Under the pieces are notes generated by a model that saw only the letters and a program-made list of their open reading frames with translations, was not told where the DNA came from and did not search any database. DNA of 64,000 bases from a virus, in the IMG/VR virus record IMGVR_UViG_3300044988_001028, positions 1 to 64,000 of that record. One strand, given 5' to 3'. Below, piece after piece: positions 17,887 to 26,145 of this stretch (position 1 is the stretch's first letter; every line of letters begins with the position of its first letter). A program made the position numbers and the translations under genes.

Positions 17887-19317
17887 ATGACCACTTTGCT
17901 GGTGATTGATAACGATTATTGTCAACTTTTAACAACCAATCATAAAATCAAACAAACTTTGTGGGATTGTCTGCGTTTTCGTGAACGGAACTACTTTCAT
18001 AGCAGACTGTATAAACAGCGACTTTGGGATGGTTACACAGAATTTTTTAAAAAAGAAACAGGAAGATTTTTGACTGGTCTTATTCCAGAAGTTTCTGCTG
18101 CACTGAAGCATTTCGATATTGAATATGAAATTCAAGATAATAGATCAGAATTTAAATTTTCAGAAAATTTAATTGAAGAAAATTTTCTCAATCAGTGGCT
18201 ACCAAAAGGACTTGAACCAATAAAACTTCATGATTATCAAGTTGAACTTATAAGCCAAGCCATAAAGCATAAACGAGGAATTGTATTCGCACCTACTTCG
18301 GCTGGTAAGACTTTAATTCTTTTGGGCATATTAAAATCATTGCCTCCAAAAACACCAACATTAATTCTTCAAAATCGTGTAGGTCTTGCAGAACAAAACT
18401 ACGCTGAATTAAAAAAATGGGATATTCCTAATCTTGGAAGATTGTGGGGCGGTGTAATTGAGCCAAACATAGTAACTGTCGCCAGCGTAATGTCTGTAAA
18501 AAAAATAGATAAAGCTTTAAGTAGATTTAAAGTTCTTATTGTTGATGAAATACATGACATGATGTCTAAAACTCCAATAGATGTATACAAAAAACTTAAA
18601 AGTACGAGCGTTAGAATTGCAATATCTGCAACGCCTTTCAAATTTGGAGAAAAAGATAAAGTTCAAAAACACCAAGTGAAAGGATATTTTGGACCTATAT
18701 TGAAAATAAAATCATCTGTCAATGGAGTCCTTACCACGGCACAACTTCAAGAAAGAGGAATTTTATCTTCAAGTAATTGCAATTTTTATCCTATCAATGA
18801 GCCAAGTATTCCTTACGACATATATCTTGATGCAGTCACAAGAGGCATTGCAGAAAATTTTTATTTCAATGACATAGTTACCAGACTTGCCAAAAAATGC
18901 AAAGGAAGGACATTGATTCTTGTTGATCGAATTGCACATGGAGACATTCTAAACAAGATGATTCCAAATTCGTTATGGGTTCAAGGTAAAGATAATGCAG
19001 ACACTAGGAAGGAAGTAATTCAACAGCTTCAAAAATCAAAAAAATCTTTGATTGCAATTGCGACACAACAAATATTCAATACTGGTATTAATGTTTTTAT
19101 TCATTCGCTTATAAATGCTGCAGGTGGTCAAGCAGATCATCAAATCATTCAAAGAATGGGTCGTGGGTTGAGAACTGCAAAAGATAAAGAAGAACTAAAT
19201 TATTATGATTTTGTTTTTAATATCAATCCATATTTGTTAGAACATAGCAAGAAACGCATCAAAATTCTACGAGAACAAGGACACAATGTTGTGGTCAACG
19301 AAACGACAGATATATGA
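17887..19317 (+). CDS. uvsW: UvsW-like superfamily 2 DNA helicase
   Basis: Start chosen at the ATG at 17887, 6 bases after GGAG; an in-frame TTG lies 12 bases upstream. The 476-residue protein has an N-terminal region typical of UvsW (FHSRLYKQRLWDGYTEFF). Helicase motifs follow in order: VFAPTSAGKT (Walker A, about residue 134), LIVDEIHDM (motif II, about 217), ISATPF (III) and IIQRMGRGLR (VI, about 420). T4 UvsW (about 500 residues) unwinds branched and R-loop structures and helps the switch from origin-dependent to recombination-dependent replication. It opens the plus-strand block and overlaps the next gene by 4 bases. It diverges from the structural genes. Confidence 0.88.
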   Translation: MTTLLVIDNDYCQLLTTNHKIKQTLWDCLRFRERNYFHSRLYKQRLWDGYTEFFKKETGRFLTGLIPEVSAALKHFDIEYEIQDNRSEFKFSENLIEENFLNQWLPKGLEPIKLHDYQVELISQAIKHKRGIVFAPTSAGKTLILLGILKSLPPKTPTLILQNRVGLAEQNYAELKKWDIPNLGRLWGGVIEPNIVTVASVMSVKKIDKALSRFKVLIVDEIHDMMSKTPIDVYKKLKSTSVRIAISATPFKFGEKDKVQKHQVKGYFGPILKIKSSVNGVLTTAQLQERGILSSSNCNFYPINEPSIPYDIYLDAVTRGIAENFYFNDIVTRLAKKCKGRTLILVDRIAHGDILNKMIPNSLWVQGKDNADTRKEVIQQLQKSKKSLIAIATQQIFNTGINVFIHSLINAAGGQADHQIIQRMGRGLRTAKDKEELNYYDFVFNINPYLLEHSKKRIKILREQGHNVVVNETTDI

Positions 19318-19625
19318 TAATTCCAGAATTTGAAAAAGAATATTACGAAAGACAAATAGAATGTATGTCTGAAAGATACAAGAAAATATTTGCTTCGTTG
19401 AAAATAAATTGGACTAAATTTTACAAACTGATTTCTTCTAAATTGAACGAAAGTACATTTAGAATTTGGATATTCTTATGTGGATTGGAACCAATACTAA
19501 AAGAATGCAGAACAAAAAGCTCTAAAAAAGAAAAGCTTCAGTATTTGACAGAAACATCGAAGAAAAGAATCTACACAATAACAAAAGATGATGATAAAAT
19601 TAAATTTTTCTTAAGGAACTTATGA
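19314..19625 (+). CDS. Hypothetical protein
   Basis: The 103-residue basic protein (MIIPEFEKEYYERQIECMSE...) begins in the ATGA overlap with the UvsW stop and is directly followed by the next gene. It is helical with many Lys residues; no domain is recognised. Coupling to UvsW and a nuclease-like gene suggests a role in DNA metabolism, without further support. Confidence 0.65.
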   Translation: MIIPEFEKEYYERQIECMSERYKKIFASLKINWTKFYKLISSKLNESTFRIWIFLCGLEPILKECRTKSSKKEKLQYLTETSKKRIYTITKDDDKIKFFLRNL

Positions 19626-20111
19626 ATGATTGAAATAGAAATTACTCAAGAAATGATCATTCGTGCCACAAAAAAATCATTGGAAATGGGAGAGATAAGA
19701 AACTCTATTACCAGTGGGATGGGAAATATAGCTGGCTTTATTGGAGAGCAAGTTGCAAATGAAGTTATAAAAGGAATTATAAATAACACTTATGATTATG
19801 ACATTATTGAAGACAACATACTTTGGGATGTAAAAACCAAAAGATGCACATCTAGACCAAGACCACATTATGAATGTTCTATTGCAGCTTTAAACACACA
19901 TCAAATATGCACAAAATATGCATTTGTTAGATTGGAATTCAGTAATGATACATGGCATAAAGCTTACATCTTAGGATGGCTTGATAAAGATGAATATTAT
20001 AAAAAAGCAAAATTTCTTAAAAAAGGAGATTTTGATCCAGACAATAATTTCACTGTAAAAGCAGACTGTTATAATGTTAAAATTTCAGATTTGAATCCTT
20101 TTGAAGTATGA
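19626..20111 (+). CDS. PD-(D/E)XK nuclease-like protein
   Basis: The 161-residue protein has the layout of small restriction-type nucleases. A helix with Glu comes first (GFIGEQVANEVI), then YDYDIIEDNILWDVKTKRCTSRP, in which Asp...Asp-x-Lys resembles the D-(D/E)xK core, and then YAFVRLEFS. It starts one base after the preceding stop. Similar proteins occur next to replication genes in T4-like phages, where their job is not settled. DNA cleavage is likely but unproven; the catalytic residues are inferred from pattern alone. Confidence 0.6.
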   Translation: MIEIEITQEMIIRATKKSLEMGEIRNSITSGMGNIAGFIGEQVANEVIKGIINNTYDYDIIEDNILWDVKTKRCTSRPRPHYECSIAALNTHQICTKYAFVRLEFSNDTWHKAYILGWLDKDEYYKKAKFLKKGDFDPDNNFTVKADCYNVKISDLNPFEV

Positions 20112-20387
20112 TCATTCAAATTTTTCTTCGCCATTTTCATCTTCAAAATGAAGAACAATTCTTCCTAAAGTTGTTGTATACTTTCTAAAAACTTTAATTT
20201 TACCTGAGTGGATTTTTCTGTGACATAAACAGCAAACTGTTATTGTGTTCATTTCATGGTATTTTCCACCATCTTTTCCTTCAATTATACGATGCACATC
20301 TAGAAGATCATAATCGCTTTCTCGACAAAAATAACAACTCTTGTCGGAAAGTTTTTTTATCTGTTTTTTGCTTTTTTTGCTTCGCAT
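20112..20387 (-). CDS. Small HNH endonuclease
   Basis: The 91-residue protein has CYFCRESDYDLLDVHRIIEG, GKYHEMNTITVCCLCHRKIH. This is the zinc-stabilised HNH core, with paired CxxC motifs flanking DVHRI and the final HRKIH. Free-standing HNH proteins of this size are usually homing endonucleases or nicking enzymes. It faces the previous gene tail to tail with no gap, an arrangement common for inserted mobile genes. Confidence 0.75.
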   Translation of the reverse strand: MRSKKSKKQIKKLSDKSCYFCRESDYDLLDVHRIIEGKDGGKYHEMNTITVCCLCHRKIHSGKIKVFRKYTTTLGRIVLHFEDENGEEKFE

Positions 20388-20405
20388 GCTAAATTATAAA
20401 GGTAA

Positions 20406-21170
20406 ATGTTCATAAATAAAAATATGCAATTCAAAGAATTTTTTAAATCTGATTCGAATCGTTATGATGCCTATGTTTCTAGGCTTGTTCGATGCACTCC
20501 AAAAGTTAAATTGGTAACTCTTTGTGAAAATAATTTTCCAATATACAGAGCCACCATTAATCCCGACAAATCAAAATCAATTTTTATAGTCGGTGGAATT
20601 CATGGTAATGAAATAGGTGGAATCACTGGAATTATCGATTACTTATCAAGAGGTAAATTTCCCAAAGATATAACACTTGAGTTTTTTCCTATTCTAAATC
20701 CAACTGGATTTATATCCAATAACAGATTTACTGATGAGGGGAACGATTTGAATCGAGATATGTGTCATCGTATAAAACAACCAGAAGTTAAAAGTATTCT
20801 AGAATTGGCGAAGAAAATGAAGCCATCTTTATTCTGGACACTACATGAAGATGAATCTACAGATGGTTTTTATTCTTACTACTCAGACGAAGATAAAAAA
20901 CCTCTTTGGGATAAATGCGTAAGAGAAGCATCGTCTTATTTTCCCATACTTGATGGAGAAATACATGGCGATAAATGCATTAATGGTTTGATATCTCATC
21001 CAAAAAAACAAAGAATAGAATCAGAGCCTAAACACAAATGTTCTATTGAAAATGGAATTCACGACATGGGTTTTCCATATTTGACAACTGAGACACCCAT
21101 GAAAAATGATTTAGCTAAAAGAACATTGTTTAATAGAAAGTTAATTGATATTATTGCACAATCTTATTGA
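20406..21170 (+). CDS. M14-type zinc carboxypeptidase / AstE-AspA-like, with capsid-targeting-like N-terminus
   Basis: The 254-residue protein has the metal site of the succinylglutamate desuccinylase/aspartoacylase branch of M14. The visible parts are GGIHGNEIGG (HxxE, about residues 63-72), DLNRDMC, and a later His in FWTLHEDESTDG. The enzyme would remove an acyl group or a C-terminal residue through a single Zn ion. The AAAGG site favours the first ATG. Residues 7-14 (MQFKEFFK) match the motif that opens six other small proteins here and resembles the T4 capsid-targeting sequence. Packaging with the DNA, or action on host peptidoglycan or peptides after entry, are alternatives. Confidence 0.72.
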   Translation: MFINKNMQFKEFFKSDSNRYDAYVSRLVRCTPKVKLVTLCENNFPIYRATINPDKSKSIFIVGGIHGNEIGGITGIIDYLSRGKFPKDITLEFFPILNPTGFISNNRFTDEGNDLNRDMCHRIKQPEVKSILELAKKMKPSLFWTLHEDESTDGFYSYYSDEDKKPLWDKCVREASSYFPILDGEIHGDKCINGLISHPKKQRIESEPKHKCSIENGIHDMGFPYLTTETPMKNDLAKRTLFNRKLIDIIAQSY

Positions 21171-21436
21171 TATCCAGCCATTGTTTTTATAATATCAAGA
21201 ACTGTGCCTTTATTATCGCTTTCAATTTTTTTACGAATCAAATCTTTTGTTTTTGTAGGCAACAATTTATAAACTTCCAAATTTTCTAATTTAGCCATTA
21301 GATTTTGTTGATTTAAAGAATCTATTGGCGTAGATGCTCCTTTTTTTGTGTCTAAATTAAGAGAATTTAAAACAACATCTAAATAATCTTTTAATTTTTC
21401 TTGTTTTGCTTCAATCCAAACTTTAAATCGTTTCAT
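21164..21436 (-). CDS. Small protein with capsid-targeting-like N-terminus
   Basis: The 90-residue protein begins MKRFKVWIEAKQEKLKDYLD, which closely fits the T4 capsid-targeting pattern MKTYQEFIAE (Met-Lys-x-aromatic-x-x-aromatic-Ile). The rest is helical with no known domain. An AAAGGAT ribosome site precedes the ATG. It overlaps the end of the M14-type gene by 7 bases and is divergent from the next gene, which starts with a related motif. A packaged internal head protein is the working idea. Confidence 0.6.
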   Translation of the reverse strand: MKRFKVWIEAKQEKLKDYLDVVLNSLNLDTKKGASTPIDSLNQQNLMAKLENLEVYKLLPTKTKDLIRKKIESDNKGTVLDIIKTMAGYQ

Positions 21437-21466
21437 TTTTATCCTTTTGTTAATCTATATATAATT

Positions 21467-22267
21467 ATGTATAGCTTCAAAAAATTTATCAGCTTAAAAG
21501 AATGGGCTGACTTTGGATTTGGTGAAAGATTAAAAAAACCAGCTGGTGGAACTAAGCCATCTGAAGGCAATATGCCCATTAATACTATTAGTTCAAGCAA
21601 AATTATTTCAGAATTACTTTCTACACCAGAAATTGGAAATTATATAGCAAACCCCAAATTTCAAAACCTTATAGAATGGGGCGATGAAGCTGGTGCATTG
21701 CAATTACAATTAACTCCTTTGGGTTCTTACAAGATTATTGCTAGAAGAAAAGTTATTGATGCTGTTGGTGAAAGTGCTTGGATTTGCAAAAAAGTATTTC
21801 CTTTGGATGAAGGATATCATAATACAAGAGAAGAAATATATGCTTCTGAAATCCACAATTATCTAGTTAATTTAAATGAACAGCTTATTGATTCTCCAAA
21901 TGTTCAATTTGAAGGATTTGATAAATTATCTCTAAAAATTTTTAACAATGTAAGAAAGGTATTTCCATCTTATTGTATGTTTCCAATTGGGATGTACAAG
22001 AAGAGTGAAAACTATCACAAATATGTTTTTGAATTTAGAGGACATGGCGTTGAAGCTCCTACTGGTGGTAGAGCAGAACAATTTAATATAGACTTATCGT
22101 GGAATCAAAAAAAAGGATTAATTCGTTGTTGGGGATACAATATAGATTCAACAATAAGGCAACATTCATGGAAAGTTCAACCATCTGAATGGGATGAATA
22201 TTTTGCTCCGACTCAAGATACAAAAGAAATTGTAGAATCTATATCTAGAATATTCATGACATATTAG
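21467..22267 (+). CDS. Unknown protein with capsid-targeting-like N-terminus
   Basis: I choose the ATG at 21467 because the sequence then opens MYSFKKFISLKEWADFG, the motif shared by several genes here; no Shine-Dalgarno is visible and TATATATAA lies 4-12 bases upstream. The 266-residue product has mixed alpha/beta character (LQLQLTPLGSYKIIARRKVIDAVG..., FEFRGHGVEAPTGGRAEQFN) and no recognised catalytic motif. Only about 30 bases separate it from the divergent small gene. Confidence 0.6.
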   Translation: MYSFKKFISLKEWADFGFGERLKKPAGGTKPSEGNMPINTISSSKIISELLSTPEIGNYIANPKFQNLIEWGDEAGALQLQLTPLGSYKIIARRKVIDAVGESAWICKKVFPLDEGYHNTREEIYASEIHNYLVNLNEQLIDSPNVQFEGFDKLSLKIFNNVRKVFPSYCMFPIGMYKKSENYHKYVFEFRGHGVEAPTGGRAEQFNIDLSWNQKKGLIRCWGYNIDSTIRQHSWKVQPSEWDEYFAPTQDTKEIVESISRIFMTY

Positions 22268-22274
22268 GAGTCAA

Positions 22275-22721
22275 ATGAAAAATGTAATCAATATTTTTTT
22301 AGCATCTATATGTCTTGCTTTGATATTCTTAACAAGAAACACTAATTCAAATAAAAGTGAAAATATATCTATAAATCAAACATCTAAAGATGTTGTCATT
22401 CAAAAAGATGACATTTATGAAAATGCGAAAAAAACAGCAAAAAAAGAAAACAAATCAATAATTCTTGTTTTTGGAGCAAATTGGTGTGTGTGGTGTCAAA
22501 AATTTGAGCATGATACATTAACTTCAAGTAGGTCAATTAGTGCTGTGGAATCTCATAATGCAATTATCGTTAAAATAAATGTTGATAAAAATCAAAGTAC
22601 TGCAGGAAAATATGGAGTTAAATCCATACCTTGCACAATTATTGTGGATAAAAATGAAAATGAAATTAAAAGAAAAGTAGGATATATGAATATTCGTGAT
22701 TTTATATCTTGGCTTGATTAA
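22275..22721 (+). CDS. Membrane-anchored thioredoxin-like protein
   Basis: The 148-residue protein has an N-terminal hydrophobic segment (about 4-20, VINIFLASICLALIFL), acting as signal anchor or signal peptide. A thioredoxin fold follows with the active-site motif WCVWC (about 74-78) and the cis-Pro segment VKSIPCTIIVD. This resembles DsbD-gamma or thiol-disulfide proteins of the periplasm. It could assist disulfide formation in the Cys-rich virion proteins encoded elsewhere in the window, or alter host envelope redox state. A TAGGAG site lies 4 bases upstream of the ATG, and the gene follows the preceding one by 7 bases. Confidence 0.82.
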   Translation: MKNVINIFLASICLALIFLTRNTNSNKSENISINQTSKDVVIQKDDIYENAKKTAKKENKSIILVFGANWCVWCQKFEHDTLTSSRSISAVESHNAIIVKINVDKNQSTAGKYGVKSIPCTIIVDKNENEIKRKVGYMNIRDFISWLD

Positions 22722-23407
22722 AATTCATATATGAATAAATTTTTAAAATGCTCTAAAGTAGTATCATCTATACCAGTCTTATATAGTTGAATATCAAAAT
22801 TCATCTTTTGCATCACACATTCTTTAGAAAGTTTTTCAAAGTATGGAGACAAAACTAAATAGTACGGAGATATTTTACCAAAATTAACATATCGGTATAA
22901 CGATCCATCTTTTTCAAATTCTTTAAATTTTTCATAAGTTGGTTTATTTCCAAAATGTAAGTCAAAAAATTCTTTTGTTTTTTTAAGAGCCTCAATGATT
23001 TTGGGATTGTTAACTTTAGTTGTAGCGGTTTTTGACCTAATTTGAACAGTGGTATCATATTTCTTCTTCCATAATTTCCATCGTTTCCAAGCTTTATCTC
23101 CAACCAAACAATTAACTTCTATAAGTGGATGACCTTTATCTAAACTTATATGTTTCAATATATCTAATTGCGCTCGAACATATAATGGATAATCGTCATC
23201 TCCTATAAATCCAGAAGTTTCACGAATTAGCTTATAGCAAACTTTAAACATTAAAGTTTTTCTTGGATCTCCTTTTCCAAATTTATTGTGATTATAACTT
23301 GGAAATATTTTTTTACTCATTTCCATCCATATTTGACATACTTTCAAAGCTTTTACTTCTAATTCATCCATCTTGTATTTCTCAGCTAGTTTTTTTAAAT
23401 CGATCAT
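22718..23407 (-). CDS. Hypothetical protein
   Basis: The 229-residue basic protein (MIDLKKLAEKYKMDELEVKA...) is helical and rich in Lys and aromatic residues. The second in-frame ATG has the better spacing from an AGGG site; the first adds two residues. A WKRWKLWKKK patch suggests nucleic-acid binding. No family is recognised. It overlaps the thioredoxin-like gene tail to tail by 4 bases. Confidence 0.6.
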   Translation of the reverse strand: MIDLKKLAEKYKMDELEVKALKVCQIWMEMSKKIFPSYNHNKFGKGDPRKTLMFKVCYKLIRETSGFIGDDDYPLYVRAQLDILKHISLDKGHPLIEVNCLVGDKAWKRWKLWKKKYDTTVQIRSKTATTKVNNPKIIEALKKTKEFFDLHFGNKPTYEKFKEFEKDGSLYRYVNFGKISPYYLVLSPYFEKLSKECVMQKMNFDIQLYKTGIDDTTLEHFKNLFIYEF

Positions 23408-23489
23408 TATCATACCCTATAAATGAAATTTCTCAAGATGGCATTTTATCTAGTTGAAAATTATCTTAGATTAAAGTATCATATCACAA

Positions 23490-23546
23490 ATGAATGAAAT
23501 TATTTTATTACTTTGGTTAGCATTGATTACGATAATCGTCATTTAA
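23490..23546 (+). CDS. Possible 18-residue membrane microprotein
   Basis: In the gap before the polymerase, ATG at 23490 opens an 18-codon frame, MNEIILLLWLALITIIVI, which is a perfect single membrane helix. No strong ribosome site is visible. Hydrophobic AT-rich codons can give this by chance, so it is only a candidate. Confidence 0.2.
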   Translation: MNEIILLLWLALITIIVI

Positions 23547-23704
23547 GTAATTGGAAAAATTCTTTCATTTTTATCAAAACAAGAATTAGATTAATCACAT
23601 TCGTAGTTTTTTAAATGATTATTGAAAATGAAATTATTTTTTCAAAATAATCGATTGCAATTTTATCTTACCTAAATTATAATAATCCTACTTGTCATAG
23701 AAAC

Positions 23705-23712
23705 TATAAATA
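23705..23712 (+). promoter_or_regulatory. Candidate T4-type late promoter TATAAATA
   Basis: TATAAATA matches the T4 late promoter core exactly. It lies directly before the structured segment that starts near 23713, with no protein gene for 500 bases downstream, so it would transcribe the candidate RNA. Confidence 0.55.
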
Positions 23713-24126
23713 ACTAAGACGGAAGCTTACTCTTCCCCTTTAGGTAATTGTTGAGGATACCCCAACGATAACTTACCGTGAAAAAAACTTGAGCAGCCCT
23801 GACGGGTAAGTCTTTGTAGTGAAAAACACGAATGGTGCAACGAGAACCATTGTTATGCTCGAAAAGCCAAGTCTTCCGCAGTTGTGTCAAAAATAGCCGA
23901 CTCTCATTTTGCAGACAAGAAATGGGAACAACTGTGAGTTATATGGCTTCATTGGTATCAATTGTTCAAAACACAAGGAATCTTATGATGTTCATAAGAA
24001 TTCATACTATGAGTTATCAGTTGAATCAAATGAATTACGATATGTTTAAACACAGAAACAATTCAATTGATTATGTATGTAATTTCATTTAATTCATACA
24101 TTAAACAGCAAGATAACTAAGTCGGC
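23713..24126 (+). ncRNA. Candidate large structured non-coding RNA upstream of DNA polymerase
   Basis: About 410 bases without a convincing protein gene contain many helices. Local ones are GGAAG/CTTCC (from 23721), GGTAA/TTACC (23743/23773) enclosing TTGTTGAGG/CCCCAACGA, AATGGT/ACCATT (23831/23846), CTTATGA/TCATAAG (23982/23992), AATTCAT/ATGAATT (23999/24030) and ATGTATG/CATACAT (24073/24095). Longer ones are CAGTTGT/ACAACTG (23879/23928) and GAACAA/TTGTTC (23926/23962), which are mutually exclusive. ATAACTAAGNCGG flanks both ends (23710 and 24113). GC content in the first 200 bases is above that of the neighbours. Size and setting recall large ornate phage RNAs such as GOLLD or ROOL, but I cannot match a consensus. 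A degenerate intron is an alternative. Confidence 0.5.
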
Positions 24127-24224
24127 AACTCGGTTTACAATATAAAGATATAAAAATAGTAGAAAAATATTTTGTTACGACTTTTCTCTATTGATTTAAG
24201 TTCAAGCTATGGTAGATTTTATGT

Positions 24225-25619
24225 ATGAGTTCCATGCATCCTAGTCAAATTGTTAAGCTGTTGTATGATCATGCAGCAACAGGGGCTGTTTACCTTTCAG
24301 CTACGGATGCTGTATTGGACTTTACGAGCAGAGAAAAGGCTAAAGAAGCCACGATATTTATTTGTTCTTCTTTTGGTTCGCATGAGATACCTTTGGATGG
24401 AGATTGGTCTGCAAGAATATTTTCCAAGGCTTTTTCTAATTCTTTGTGTTGTGAAGGCAAAAAGATACTTGTTTGGAACTGGAAAGTCATAGCTTCGTTT
24501 TTGTTGGGAATGTATGGGATTACTATTGAATTTAAGGGAACACTCATTGATCTTAAGATTTTGGAAAGCTACACAGATACGAAGCTCGAAAAGCCAAAAA
24601 CCATGATTGAATTCATGGGAAGATTGAAAAAGGTCATGTCTTCTGATAATTGGTCTAAAACACAAAAGATTTATAAGTCGGTTCATCTTCCCTTAGCTTT
24701 GGAAGTAGTTCCTTCGCTAGAAACGATTGGCATATTGACAACCGAAAAGCTACATGCCTTTTATGACATAACTGGTCAAGAAAATGGAAGAATGCTTTGC
24801 TATAAGGCTCTCACAAGATCATTCGTTCCGCATGTCATAAGTCCAGAACAGCGTGAATTATTGAAGCCTTTGGATTTTGATTCCGTATTTGTTTATATGG
24901 ATTACAAAAGCATGGAAGTTAAAATGTTGGGTTGGTTGTCTGGTGATGAGGAAATAAATGGTTTGTGTGATAGCGAAGACATCTACAGAGTTGCTTATGA
25001 GAAAATTTTGAAAACTCCTTGTGATTCCGAAGACAAAAGATCATTATGTAAAAAAATATTTTTACCTGTCTTTTATGGTATGAGTGCTTATGGAATATCA
25101 GAGAAGTTTGGATTACCAATAAAAGTCGCAGAAGCAATTGTTGACCGAATTAAAAATATATTTTTTAAAGCCTACAAGTGGATTGAAGATCACCAGAACA
25201 AAGCCGAAATCGATAAAAAAGTTGTGGATTATTGTGGCAAAATAAGGCATTTTCAAGATAAGTCTTATAGGGCTAGAAATTTTGCAGTTCAGTCTCCTTC
25301 TGCCATTTATTGTTTGTATCAATTGATTGGTCTTTACAAATCCTTGAATGGTATTGGGAGAATAGCTTATAATGTACATGACGGGTATATGATTTATGCA
25401 AACAGGGAAAAATTAAAAGAAGTTATTTTGGCTTCCCATAAATCGTTGGTTTCAGAATGTAATTTATTTCCAAATTTGAGCATGAGCATTTCTTGCTCTG
25501 TTGGAAGAAAAATTACTGAGATGAAAACAATTAAACTGCCAAATAGGACTAAGAATGAAAAATCAAAAGAATCCGAAAAACATTTGCCAATCGTTTCCGA
25601 TAACTCAATTGGAATATGA
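24225..25619 (+). CDS. Family A DNA polymerase with degenerate exonuclease domain
   Basis: The 464-residue protein has the three polymerase motifs. Motif A is FVYMDYKSMEVKMLGW (about 220-235), motif B is RSLCKKIFLPVFYGMSAYG (about 270-288), and motif C is AYNVHDGYMIYA (about 379-390), where the usual HDE is HDG. The first 200 residues align in outline with a proofreading domain (ILVWNWKVIASFLLGMYGI, LIDLKILESY). The acidic exonuclease residues, including the Asp of NxxxD, are missing, so proofreading is probably lost. It is short for the family. No strong ribosome site is seen; an in-frame stop 20 bases upstream limits the start. The large RNA candidate is directly upstream. Confidence 0.85.
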   Translation: MSSMHPSQIVKLLYDHAATGAVYLSATDAVLDFTSREKAKEATIFICSSFGSHEIPLDGDWSARIFSKAFSNSLCCEGKKILVWNWKVIASFLLGMYGITIEFKGTLIDLKILESYTDTKLEKPKTMIEFMGRLKKVMSSDNWSKTQKIYKSVHLPLALEVVPSLETIGILTTEKLHAFYDITGQENGRMLCYKALTRSFVPHVISPEQRELLKPLDFDSVFVYMDYKSMEVKMLGWLSGDEEINGLCDSEDIYRVAYEKILKTPCDSEDKRSLCKKIFLPVFYGMSAYGISEKFGLPIKVAEAIVDRIKNIFFKAYKWIEDHQNKAEIDKKVVDYCGKIRHFQDKSYRARNFAVQSPSAIYCLYQLIGLYKSLNGIGRIAYNVHDGYMIYANREKLKEVILASHKSLVSECNLFPNLSMSISCSVGRKITEMKTIKLPNRTKNEKSKESEKHLPIVSDNSIGI

Positions 25620-26130
25620 TCATCTTACTAAGTGCTTTGGAAAGCTTTGTTATTACGCAGCACATCAATTGCAAAAGAAAAATTCAAAAAATAATTACAC
25701 TGATGATTTTGAAGATATAAATCAAGAATTGCAATTGTCAATCATTCGTGCTGGATCTTATTATAAAAGACAGATATATATTGAGAAGTGTTTGGCTTCT
25801 GTAGATCAGCACAATATTGATGGCTTCATGAAGAAGATAATAGTGAAGCTTCAAGATTTGTGGAGCAATAGAACTAGGCATGGTGCGAACAGACAGAAGT
25901 TTGGATACAAGCAGGAACGCATGCTTGATTTGATTGTGAAGTCTGTAGTTCCAAAGAAATTTAGACCAGATAGAAATGAACGATTGAAAATAGACACAAA
26001 ATTTTCCACATACTGCAAAGCAATTGTTTGGAATGGGCAAAAAAGTATGGGCAAAAAAATAACAAGAGAGAAATCAATAAGATCGGGTCAGGTTTCTCTT
26101 TCTGAATATGATTATTTAAATGGCGAATAG
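25555..26130 (+). CDS. Sigma-factor-like protein, possible late sigma
   Basis: The 191-residue basic protein begins within the polymerase gene, 65 bases before its stop, with AGGA 5 bases before the ATG. It has a segment DDFEDINQELQLSIIRAGSYYKR that resembles sigma region 2 (DLxQEGxxGLxRA). A C-terminal part follows, FSTYCKAIVWNGQKSMGKKITREKS, like the DNA-facing helix of that region (FxTYaxxxIRxxI). The T4 late sigma gp55 is of similar size (185 residues). Candidate TATAAATA elements in the window fit such a factor. The similarity is weak, and an unrelated DNA-binding protein is possible. Confidence 0.45.
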   Translation: MKNQKNPKNICQSFPITQLEYDHLTKCFGKLCYYAAHQLQKKNSKNNYTDDFEDINQELQLSIIRAGSYYKRQIYIEKCLASVDQHNIDGFMKKIIVKLQDLWSNRTRHGANRQKFGYKQERMLDLIVKSVVPKKFRPDRNERLKIDTKFSTYCKAIVWNGQKSMGKKITREKSIRSGQVSLSEYDYLNGE

Positions 26131-26145
26131 CTATTATAAATCAAC

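Noticed and set aside
23832-24092. 86-codon frame within the RNA candidate, and a second frame ending ELYGFIGINCSKHKESY
   Set aside because: No ribosome site, no recognisable protein and many perfect stems in the same bases; I prefer an RNA. Conserved coding in relatives would reverse this.
23700-24130. Group I or group II intron interrupting the polymerase gene
   Set aside because: I see no polymerase exon upstream, no recognisable P7/S-type core and no domain V. A degenerate intron remains possible but unsupported.
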